Assembly (NCBI GenBank): GCA_947165505.1
Contig: CAMVAT010000007.1
Coordinates: 1 to 64,000, forward strand
DNA length: 64,000 nucleotides
Direction: 5' to 3'
DNA from: an uncultured Prevotellaceae bacterium
GTDB taxonomy: Bacteria > Bacteroidota > Bacteroidia > Bacteroidales > Bacteroidaceae
The notes below the pieces were generated by a model. It was not told the origin of the DNA. It did not search any database and was given only the letters and a program-made list of their open reading frames with translations. This document shows positions 32,901 through 41,453 of the stretch, piece by piece (positions within the stretch are counted from its first letter, which is position 1; every line of letters starts with the position of its first letter). The position numbers and the translations under genes are program-made.

Positions 32901-35685
32901 CGCCAAGAAGAGTTTTGTGAAGAAGCTGCGCGTGTATCGCCCCGACATCAGCGCCGACAACATCGACCCGATGCTGGCCTCGCTGCAAGAATACCAACAG
33001 CTGCGGCGATACTGTAGCGAGAAGAACAATCAGACAGCCCACCTATTCGGACTGTACGGACAGAACGGCAGCGAACAGTGGGCACAGATAGAGGCCACGC
33101 TGCGCAACGGTCCGCAGTTGCTTCAGTTGCTCCGTCAGTGGCGGCGCATGGAAGGGGCCGGCGGCTACCGCATCAACGAGGCTGTGCTGCGCCAGAGTGA
33201 CAACACCCCACTCTATCAGTTTGGCGCCGCCCTGAAGGGGGTGAGCGATGTGTGCGCCATCGACCCGCGCCTCACGCTTGGCGACCTGTATAAGTCGATA
33301 CCCGTCTGGCAGCAGCACCTGGCAGCAGCGCGCGACTGGTCGCAATGGTGTGTGCGCAAGCATCAGTTGCGCCAGCAGCACTTAGACCCCGCCATCGACT
33401 TCATCGTCGAGGGCGCCCATACCGGCGAAGAGGCCGCCGACGCCACGATGAAAGGCATCTACCGCATGCTGGCGGCCCAGATCATCGACAGCGACCCGCA
33501 GTTGCGCATGTTCAACGGCATGCTCTATGAGGATGCCATCCAGCGATTCCGCGACCTGTCGGTGCGCTTCCAGGAACTGACCAAGAAAGCGCTCTACTAC
33601 CGTCTGGCCTCGCGCATCCCGTCGCAGACCATCATGGCCGCCAACAACTCAGAGATGGGCATCTTGAAACGCCTCATCGCCTCGGGCGGTCGCGGAGCCA
33701 CCATCCGCCATATCATCGACCAGATACCCACGCTGCTGCCGCGTCTGTGCCCCTGTATGCTGATGAGCCCCATCAGCGTGGCACAGTTTATCGACCTCAA
33801 TCAGGAGAAGTTCGACATCGTGGTGTTTGACGAGGCGTCGCAGATGCCCACGAGCGAGGCCATCGGCGCCATCGCGCGCGGCAAGGCCCTCATCGTGGTG
33901 GGCGACCCGCGACAGATGCCCCCCACCAGTTTCTTCTCTACCAACCAGGTGGATGAGGCCGACGCCGAGAACGACGACATGGAGAGCATCCTCGACGACT
34001 GCATCACCCTGTCTATCCCCTCGCACTACCTCACGTGGCACTACCGCAGCCGCCACGAGAGCCTCATCGCCTTCAGCAACTCACAGTATTACGAAGGCAA
34101 GCTCTACACCTTCCCCTCGGTGGATGACCGTGTGTCGAAGGTGCAGTTCTTCGCCATCGATGGCACCTACGACTACGGTCGCACGCGCAGCAACCGCGCC
34201 GAGGCCGAAGCCATCGTGAGCGAGGTGGTGCGCCGGCTGTCAGACCCAGAACTGTCGAAGCGCAGCCTGGGCATCGTATCGTTCAGCAAGGTGCAGCAAA
34301 ACCTGATAGAAGACCTGCTGACCGAGGAGTTGAGCAAGCACCCCAAGCTGGAGGCACTGGCCTACGACTCGGCCGAGCCCATCTTCATCAAGAACCTGGA
34401 GAACGTGCAAGGCGACGAGCGCGACGTCATCCTCTTCTCTATCGGTTACGGCCCAGACAAGAGCGGTAAGGTATCGATGAACTTCGGTCCGCTCAACAAT
34501 GCCGGAGGCGAGCGCCGTCTGAACGTGGCCGTGAGCCGCGCCCGCTACGAGATGCTGGTGTTCTCGACCCTCAGGCCCGAGCAGATAGACCTGAACCGCA
34601 GCCGTGCCAAGGGTGTGGAGGGACTGAAACGCTTCTTAGAGTTTGCCAAGAACGGGCGCATCGCCATCTCGTCGGCACAGGCACAGCACGACGCGCAGAC
34701 CGACATCGCCGAGAGCATCGCCGCCGAGGTGCGCAAGATGGGCTATGTGGCCGACACCCACATCGGACGTTCCAACTTCAAAGTGGATATCGCCATCTCA
34801 ACGGCCGACGACAAAGACACCTATCTGCTGGGCATCCTGTGCGACGGCCGCAACTACTATGACACCAAGACCGAGCGCGACCGCGAAATCACCCAGCCGG
34901 GCGTGCTGCGCGGTCTGGGATGGAACCTGATGCGCATCTGGACCGTGGATTGGTTTATGAAGCGCGAGCAATGCCTGGAGCAGATCAAGAACCAACTGGA
35001 GGAGCTGAAGAGCGGCGAGCGTCCGACGGCCTCCCCCGCCGCCAACGCCCAGCCGCAGCAGAGCCATGTAGCGCAGCTGATGCACTTCGACATCAGTCCC
35101 GACGACATCATCACCGAGGTGGAGAACGAGCGCGAACGGCCCTACCCCAAGAAGAACTACCCCATGCGCAGCACCTATTGCACACTTGAGATGCTGAAAC
35201 ACAAGCGCATCGAGGGCATGGTGCGCGACATCATCGCCACCGAGCAGCCCGTCTGCCGCTCACTCATCGCCAAGCGCATTGCCATCTCATACGGCATACC
35301 CAAGATGAACGCCGGCATTCTGAACTATATCGGTCAGCAGGCCGACATGATAGCCTACCGCGACCCCGCATCGCCAGCCGACAACCCCTATTACTGGACC
35401 AGCCGGCAGGAAGCCGACCAGTGCAGATACTACCGTCTGGCCAACGACCGCGAAGCCGACGACATACCGCTCACCGAGGTGGCCAACCTGGTGGAGTATA
35501 TGATAGAGCAGCAGGTATCCACGCCGCGCGATGTGAGCCTCTATGCCCAAGTAGCCAAGACGCTGGGCTACGGACGCCGCAGCAAAAAGCTCGACACTCT
35601 GACAGAGGCTGCCGTGGTGCAACTGATAGCACAGGGGCGCATCGCCGACCAAGGAGGAGTGCTGAGCAAGACCGACAACAGATGA
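29950..35685 (+). CDS. Giant DUF4011 SF1 helicase-nuclease (Hhe-like antiphage candidate)
   Basis: A 1911-residue protein. Residues about 205-260 resemble a transglutaminase/papain-like core (C220 in [14 protein letters not shown], H246 in KDHAFLGCW). DUF4011 starts near 375 ([20 protein letters not shown]). A superfamily I helicase follows, split by a long insert: Walker A GPPGTGKS (680-687), DEAS box (1294-1297) and VSRARYEM (about 1528). Residues about 1575-1670 form a restriction-endonuclease-like domain (SNFKVDIAI with D1613, then LGILCDG), of the MTES_1575/Vsr type, and the end is DUF3320-like. DUF4011-helicase-Vsr proteins have been reported as single-gene antiphage systems (Hhe), as I recall. 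It stands alone, with repeats before it and a strong terminator after it, and has GC-rich codon use like the core genes. Confidence 0.85.
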   Translation: [1911 protein letters not shown]

Positions 35686-35710
35686 TACGGATGTCACGGT
35701 AAGCCAAGAG

Positions 35711-35744
35711 AAAAGCCCCGAAAGCGTTCGCTTTCGGGGCTTTT
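35711..35744. terminator. Bidirectional terminator
   Basis: AAAAGCCCCGAAAGCG (35711-35726) and CGCTTTCGGGGCTTTT (35729-35744) form a perfect 16-bp stem with A and T runs at the ends. It serves the giant helicase gene and the convergent lpxA-like gene. Confidence 0.9.
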
Positions 35745-35764
35745 GATATGTCAGGCCATGCGGG

Positions 35765-36550
35765 TCAAATCTTGCCGATGATGCCTTTCTTGGGGTCGGT
35801 GGCTGTGAGGAAATCGATGATATTACGGATTTCGGGGCTGTCGGGCACCTGCTCTTCTATCTGCTTGGTAGCATCGAAGACACTCGTCAGGCCGAGGAAC
35901 ACCAGCCGGTAGGCATTGGCGATATGCTTCTGCACCTTGTCGGAGATGCCATGGAAAGAGAGCATGGTGGTATTGACGCCATGATAAGTGGCAGGCGTAC
36001 CACCCGCAATGATATAGGGCGGCACATCTTTTGAGAAAGCGGTGCCCGCCATCACCAACGAGCCTTCGCCCACCCGCGTGCCGGCATTCTCGACGACATT
36101 GGACGAGAAGATGGTACCGTCGCCGATGACACAGTCGCCGGCAATCTTCGTGCCATATCCGAAGACACAGCTGTTGCCCACCTTGGTGTCGTGCGAGATA
36201 TGCGCACCCTCCATGAGGAAGTTGTCATTGCCTATCACGGTCTGTCCGCCGGTATGCGTGGCACGGTTGATGACCACGTTCTCGCGGATGATGTTATTGT
36301 CGCCGATGATGAGTTCGCTACGCTCGCCGCGGAAGTCAAAGTCTTGTGGCAGAGCCGCGAGCACCGAGCCTTGGTGCACCTTGTTGTTTTTCCCCATACG
36401 CGTGCCGTTGAGGATGCTCACAAAGGGGAAGATGATGCAGTTGTCGCCTATCACCACATCGCCTTCGATATAGGCGAAGGGGAATATTTTGCAATTGTCG
36501 CCGATTTTCGCCCTGGGGTCGATTTCGGCTTTTGGACTGATATCGTTCAT
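35765..36550 (-). CDS. lpxA: LpxA-like UDP-GlcNAc O-acyltransferase
   Basis: A 261-residue left-handed beta-helix protein with hexapeptide repeats (for example VVIGDNCIIFPFVSILNGTR). LpxA adds a hydroxyacyl chain to UDP-GlcNAc in the first step of lipid A synthesis. The catalytic histidine is seen in MEGAHISHDTKVGN, close to the LpxA pattern AHxxHD. In Bacteroidales the housekeeping lpxA normally sits with lpxD and lpxC, which are absent here, so this is probably a paralog. It lies 82 bases after the efflux outer-membrane gene on the same strand and could be co-transcribed with it. Confidence 0.8.
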   Translation of the reverse strand: MNDISPKAEIDPRAKIGDNCKIFPFAYIEGDVVIGDNCIIFPFVSILNGTRMGKNNKVHQGSVLAALPQDFDFRGERSELIIGDNNIIRENVVINRATHTGGQTVIGNDNFLMEGAHISHDTKVGNSCVFGYGTKIAGDCVIGDGTIFSSNVVENAGTRVGEGSLVMAGTAFSKDVPPYIIAGGTPATYHGVNTTMLSFHGISDKVQKHIANAYRLVFLGLTSVFDATKQIEEQVPDSPEIRNIIDFLTATDPKKGIIGKI

Positions 36551-36632
36551 GTTAATTAGGGGTAAGAGGTAAGAGGTGAGAGGTAAGAGATATGCTGAGA
36601 GAGGAAAGATCTTTTAGAGGAGAGAGGGCACT

Positions 36633-38021
36633 TCATTTTCCACCTCCACCGAGAGCCGTCCAGAGACTGACCACGGCCTGCATCTTAGAGAAGTCGTCGG
36701 TGATTTTGGAAAGTTTGGCGTTGAGCAGCGACTGCTGTGCGCCGATGACCTCGAGATAGGAGCTTGACGAACTGGTGAAGAGCATGCGTGTGTGCTCCAC
36801 GTTCTTCTCGAGCACTTCGACCTGCTTGGCCTCGAGTTTCGACTTCTCCTCAGACGAGTTGTACTGCACGAGCGCATTGCTCACCTCGCTGCCGGCTTGC
36901 AGCACAGCATGCTGCCATGTGTTGAACGCCTGCTGCTGCTGCGCCTCGGACACACGAAGAGCAGCCGTCAGTTGTCCGCGCATGAAGATGGGCTGCACGA
37001 GCGACCCGACGATAGAGAAGAGCCACTTGCCGGGGTTGACGATAGCCCCGCCGCCACTGTTGGTGAAGGCACCCGACGGACTGATGGTGATCTGCGGGTA
37101 GAAGCGGCTGCGTGCCGTCTCCACATTATAGAAACACGAGGCCAGTTGCATCTCTGCGGCATGCACGTCGGCGCGGTTGGCCAGCAGTTGGATGCCGATG
37201 CCCGTGCTGAACTCCGAGGGTAGCACCTGGTCTTCGAGTTTACCGCGCTGGATGGTCTGTGCGGGCTGTCCGATGAGCAGCGAGAGCGAGTTCTCCACCT
37301 CGCGTATCTGCCTGTTCATCTCTGTGAGCTGCGTCTGCACCGAGTAGTAGTTAGCCTCGGCGCTCTGCACGCTGGTAGAGCGGGCTCGTCCCAGGTTCAT
37401 TTGCAGTTGCATCATGTCCCATGTGTCTTTGGTCAGTCCGGTCATGTCGTTGAGCACCTTGACCTGCGCATCGAGCATGAGCAGCGTGTAGTACATGTTG
37501 GCGATGCCCGCGATGACATTCGACTGCACCACCACCTGATAGTCTTTGGTGGCCAGCAGCGACACCTGCGCGCTACGCTTCTGCGAGAGCAGGTTGCCGA
37601 AGAGATCGACGTTCCATGATGCCGACACAGGCAGCGAGTAGGTCTTAGCGGCCCCGTTGCCGTCCCACCACCCGATGGTGCCTTGCGGCGAGAAGGTGAA
37701 CTGGGGCAGGAAAGCCAGTTTAGAAGCCTTGAGCTGAGCCTCGGCCATCTGCACGTTGAGTGCTGCGTTGAGCAGGTCGGTGTTATTGTCGAGTCCCTTC
37801 TGGATGAGTTCTTGCAGGTATGGGTCGGTAAACAGGCTTCGCCAGGGCAGGTTGCCAAACGAGGCGGTGTCTGTGGCGACGAGCGTATCGCTGAGCGACA
37901 CGTTGTCGCGTATCAGTCCTGTGGTATTGACATCAGGACGCTCATATTTCTGGTACAGTCCGCAACTGGCAAAGAGTCCGGCAGCTAAGACCATACAGGC
38001 GAATGAACATTTCTTCATCAT
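36633..38021 (-). CDS. Outer-membrane efflux lipoprotein (TolC/OprM family)
   Basis: A 462-residue trimeric channel subunit. The lipobox (AAGLFASCG) follows a short signal, and two OEP repeats cover about residues 55-240 and 250-455. QASFLPQ-like (KLAFLPQFTFSPQG) and NRADVHAAEMQLASCFYNV stretches are typical of the OprM subgroup. It is the third gene of the efflux operon, 48 bases after the RND pump gene, and would connect the pump to the exterior. Confidence 0.93.
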   Translation of the reverse strand: MMKKCSFACMVLAAGLFASCGLYQKYERPDVNTTGLIRDNVSLSDTLVATDTASFGNLPWRSLFTDPYLQELIQKGLDNNTDLLNAALNVQMAEAQLKASKLAFLPQFTFSPQGTIGWWDGNGAAKTYSLPVSASWNVDLFGNLLSQKRSAQVSLLATKDYQVVVQSNVIAGIANMYYTLLMLDAQVKVLNDMTGLTKDTWDMMQLQMNLGRARSTSVQSAEANYYSVQTQLTEMNRQIREVENSLSLLIGQPAQTIQRGKLEDQVLPSEFSTGIGIQLLANRADVHAAEMQLASCFYNVETARSRFYPQITISPSGAFTNSGGGAIVNPGKWLFSIVGSLVQPIFMRGQLTAALRVSEAQQQQAFNTWQHAVLQAGSEVSNALVQYNSSEEKSKLEAKQVEVLEKNVEHTRMLFTSSSSSYLEVIGAQQSLLNAKLSKITDDFSKMQAVVSLWTALGGGGK

Positions 38022-38069
38022 CGCTTCTATCTTTTTTTACTTTTTTACTCTTTTACTTCTTTACTTCTC

Positions 38070-41000
38070 TTAATGTTCCACTTCGTAATTCTCGCGTTTG
38101 CCATGCGCATACTGCGCCAATTCGGCAGCCGCTTCTTCACTGCCTTCATCCTCAAACTCCATCGGTTTGATCTTCTCCTGGAGCGACTGGAAGATGACGA
38201 AGAGCGCCGGCACGACGAAAATCTGGCAGAGTGTGCCCACGAGCATACCGCCGATAGCGGCATAGCCCAGCGTGTTGTTGCCATGAGCGCCCACGCCGAA
38301 GGGCCACAGCATCGGCAGCAGACCGATAATCATGGCGAGCGAGGTCATCAAGATAGGACGCAGACGAGCAGTGGCGCCCAGCACACCTGCCCATGAGATG
38401 GCCATACCCGTCTCGCGGCGTTCGAGTGCGAACTGCACGATAAGGATAGCGTTTTTGGCCAACAGACCGATCAGCATGATGAGCGAGATCTGCATATAGA
38501 TATCGTTGTTGTGTCCGGAGAGTTTCGTAAAGAGGAAGGCGCCCGCCAGACCGAACGGCAGTGAGAGAATCACGGCGAAGGGCAGCAGATAGCTCTCGTA
38601 CTGAGCCGCCAGGATGAGATAGACAAACATGATACAGAGCAGGAAGATGAGCGCAGTAGAGTTGCTCGACTCCGCCTCGCTTCGTGTCAGTCCGGAGAAC
38701 TCATAATCATATCCTTGCGGCAGGTAATTGGCAGCCACCTCGGCCACCGCCTTGATTGCTTCACCCGAAGAATAGCCGTCGGCCACGGTAGCGGTGACGT
38801 TGATACTGGTGAACATATTGAAGCGGTTGATGTTAGACGGGCCATAGACGCGCTTCATGGAGCAGAACTCAGTGACAGGAGTCATGCCAGAGGGAGTGCG
38901 CACATAGATATTGCTGAGGCCCTCGGGGCGCTCACGGCTCTGGATGTCGCCCTGAATCATCACGCGGTACAGTTTGCCGTAGGCGTTGAAGTTAGATGCA
39001 TACAGACCGCCGTAGTAGCCCTGCAAGGTGCCGAGCACCGTCTGCGGCGTGATGCCCGCCTGCTTACACTTGGCCACATCCACATCGATCATATATTGCG
39101 GATAAGAGGGGTTGTACGACGTCATGGCCTGCTGAATCTCGGGGCGTTTGTTGAGTTCAGCCAGATAGTCTTTCGTGACTTGGAAGAACTTGTTGAGGTC
39201 GCCGCCCGTCTTGTCCTCCATGACAATAGACAATCCGTTGCTGGCCGAGAATCCCGGAATCATAGGCGGTGCGAAGGCCAATATCTGTGCATCCTTGATG
39301 CTTGCCGTCTGCTTGTAGATCATGCCGAGCACAGCCATGGCGCCCTCGGTGAGTCCACGCTCAGAGAAGGGTTTCAACTTGATGATGAAGGTAGCCTGGT
39401 CTGAGCCCTGGCCGGCGATGAAGTTATAGCCCTGAATCTGCTCACGGCTTTGTATGGCGGTATTCGAGGCCAGCATGGCATCCACCTGGTCGATGACCTG
39501 CCGGGTGCGTGCCACCGACGTAGATGGCGGCATCGAGATGGTGCAGAAAAGCGTGCCGGTGTCTTCGTCGGGCACCAGACCCGTCTTGGTGTTGTTCATC
39601 GTCCACAACAGACCCACGATACCCACGATGACGAGGGCTCCGGTGAGGATGGGCTTGCGCACCATTTTCTCGACCCTGTTTTTATACTTACCCTGTATCT
39701 TCTCGTACGAGGTATTAAACGAGGTATGGAAGCGTTTGAGCAATCCCATCTTCCGCTCGGTGCCATCTTCATTTTTCGGTTTGAGGAAGATGGCGCACAG
39801 CGCCGGTGAGAGCGTCAACGCATTCAGTGCCGATATAAAGATAGACACAGCCATGGTGACACCGAACTCTCGGTAGAATGTACCTGATGTGCCACCGATG
39901 AACGACACGGGAATGAACACCGATGCCATCACAAGCGTGATAGAGATGATGGCGCCCGAAATCTCGTTCATGGCATCGATAGAAGCCCTGAGCGCGCTCT
40001 TATACCCCAAGTCGAGTTTGGCGTGAACCGCCTCGACCACCACGATGGCATCATCGACCACAATAGCGATGGCCAGGAGCAATGCCGAGAGGGTGAGCAG
40101 GTTGATGGAGAACCCGAATATTTTGAGGAAGAAGAACGTACCGATGAGCGACACCGGCACAGCGATGAGCGGGATGAGCGTGGAGCGGAAATCCTGCAAG
40201 AAGATATACACAACGAGGAACACGAGCAGCAGGGTGATGAAGAGCGTCTTGACCACCTCTTCGATTGAGGCGTAGAGGAACTCTGTCACATCGTAGTTGA
40301 TACGGTAAATCAATCCCGGGGGAAAGTTCTTGGCTTGCTCCTCGAGCACCTCTTTCACCTGCTTGGCGATTTCGTTGGCGTTAGAACCAGCAATCTGCTG
40401 CACCATACCCATGACCGAGGGTTGGTTGTTGTTGCGCATCGACACGGAGTACTGCAGTCCGCCGAGTTCGATTTTCGCCACATCTTTCAGTTTCAGCGTC
40501 TGTCCGTTGACGTCGCTGCGGATGATGATATTGCCGTACTCTTCGGGAGTCTTGAGACGTCCGCGGTAGCGCATCACATACTCGAAGGCCACATCGCTCT
40601 GTTCGCCGAAGGCACCCGGTGCCGCCTCGATATTCTGCTCGGCGAGCGCCTGCGAGATATCGGTAGGCATCAGGTTGTACTGCTTCATGATGTCGGGTTT
40701 GAGCCAGATACGCATCGAGTATGTTTTCATACCCGGGCTCTGCACGTCGCCCACACCCTGGATACGTTTCAGGGCCGGCACCACGTTGATGTTAGCATAG
40801 TTGGTAAGGAACTCATCATCGTATCGTCCGTCTTCAGATGTGAGCGTGTACATGATGACCTGCGACGTCTGTCGCTTGAGCACAGTCACGCCCACACGTG
40901 TCACCTCGGCGGGCAGCAGTGCCTGCGCTTGCGACACACGGTTTTGCACGTTGACGGCGCACATATCGGCATTGGTACCTTGTCGGAACTGGATAGTGAT

Positions 41001-41270
41001 GTTGGCCGATCCGTTGTTGGTGGCCGACGAGGTCATATAGGTCATGTTTTCCACACCGTTGATACTCTCTTCGAGTGGTGCGAGCACAGAGTTTTTCACC
41101 GTTTCGGCATCAGCACCCTGGTAGCTGGTAAAGACCACGACGGTGGGGGGTGCGATATCTGGATACTGCTCGATAGGCAGTGTGACGAGGCCGATGAAAC
41201 CGAGGATGACAATGAGTATGGAGATCACTGTCGAGAGCACCGGCCGTTTGATAAATCTTGTAAAAGTCAT
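38070..41270 (-). CDS. RND-family efflux pump, AcrB/HAE1 type
   Basis: A 1066-residue inner-membrane proton-driven pump of standard length, beginning MTFTRFIKRPVLSTVISILI. Twelve membrane segments in two halves flank large periplasmic loops. The proton-relay aspartate pair is in VVDDAIVVVEAVHA (membrane segment 4), and GYSSGEAIKAVAEVA and LAAQYESYLLPFAVILSLPFGL are HAE1-type. It exports hydrophobic drugs, bile compounds or similar molecules; the substrate cannot be read from sequence. It is the middle gene of the operon, 183 bases after the adaptor gene. Confidence 0.95.
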   Translation of the reverse strand: MTFTRFIKRPVLSTVISILIVILGFIGLVTLPIEQYPDIAPPTVVVFTSYQGADAETVKNSVLAPLEESINGVENMTYMTSSATNNGSANITIQFRQGTNADMCAVNVQNRVSQAQALLPAEVTRVGVTVLKRQTSQVIMYTLTSEDGRYDDEFLTNYANINVVPALKRIQGVGDVQSPGMKTYSMRIWLKPDIMKQYNLMPTDISQALAEQNIEAAPGAFGEQSDVAFEYVMRYRGRLKTPEEYGNIIIRSDVNGQTLKLKDVAKIELGGLQYSVSMRNNNQPSVMGMVQQIAGSNANEIAKQVKEVLEEQAKNFPPGLIYRINYDVTEFLYASIEEVVKTLFITLLLVFLVVYIFLQDFRSTLIPLIAVPVSLIGTFFFLKIFGFSINLLTLSALLLAIAIVVDDAIVVVEAVHAKLDLGYKSALRASIDAMNEISGAIISITLVMASVFIPVSFIGGTSGTFYREFGVTMAVSIFISALNALTLSPALCAIFLKPKNEDGTERKMGLLKRFHTSFNTSYEKIQGKYKNRVEKMVRKPILTGALVIVGIVGLLWTMNNTKTGLVPDEDTGTLFCTISMPPSTSVARTRQVIDQVDAMLASNTAIQSREQIQGYNFIAGQGSDQATFIIKLKPFSERGLTEGAMAVLGMIYKQTASIKDAQILAFAPPMIPGFSASNGLSIVMEDKTGGDLNKFFQVTKDYLAELNKRPEIQQAMTSYNPSYPQYMIDVDVAKCKQAGITPQTVLGTLQGYYGGLYASNFNAYGKLYRVMIQGDIQSRERPEGLSNIYVRTPSGMTPVTEFCSMKRVYGPSNINRFNMFTSINVTATVADGYSSGEAIKAVAEVAANYLPQGYDYEFSGLTRSEAESSNSTALIFLLCIMFVYLILAAQYESYLLPFAVILSLPFGLAGAFLFTKLSGHNNDIYMQISLIMLIGLLAKNAILIVQFALERRETGMAISWAGVLGATARLRPILMTSLAMIIGLLPMLWPFGVGAHGNNTLGYAAIGGMLVGTLCQIFVVPALFVIFQSLQEKIKPMEFEDEGSEEAAAELAQYAHGKRENYEVEH

Positions 41271-41283
41271 ATATCTTTTAAAA

Positions 41284-41446
41284 GGGAGTTAAAGGGGAGT
41301 TGGGGAGTTGGGGAATTCGAGAGTTCGGGAGTTTGGGAGTCTGGGAGTCTGGGAGTTTGGACATTAGTCTGCTAATCATTAAGATAAAACCTCAAACCTC
41401 ATATCTCAAATCTCAAATCTCAAATCTCAAACCTCAAACCTCAAAT
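41284..41446. repeat. Two short-unit tandem arrays inside the efflux operon
   Basis: 41284-41362 is a loose array of GGGAGTTT/GGGAGTCT-type units. 41391-41446 is eight consecutive 7-bp units of CTCAAAY (one diverged to CTCATAT). Both lie in the 183 bases between the adaptor and pump genes. Confidence 0.85.
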
Positions 41447-41453
41447 CTTAAAG

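Noticed and set aside
40335..41375. A 346-codon plus-strand frame
   Set aside because: Antisense to the RND pump gene and ends in repeat DNA.
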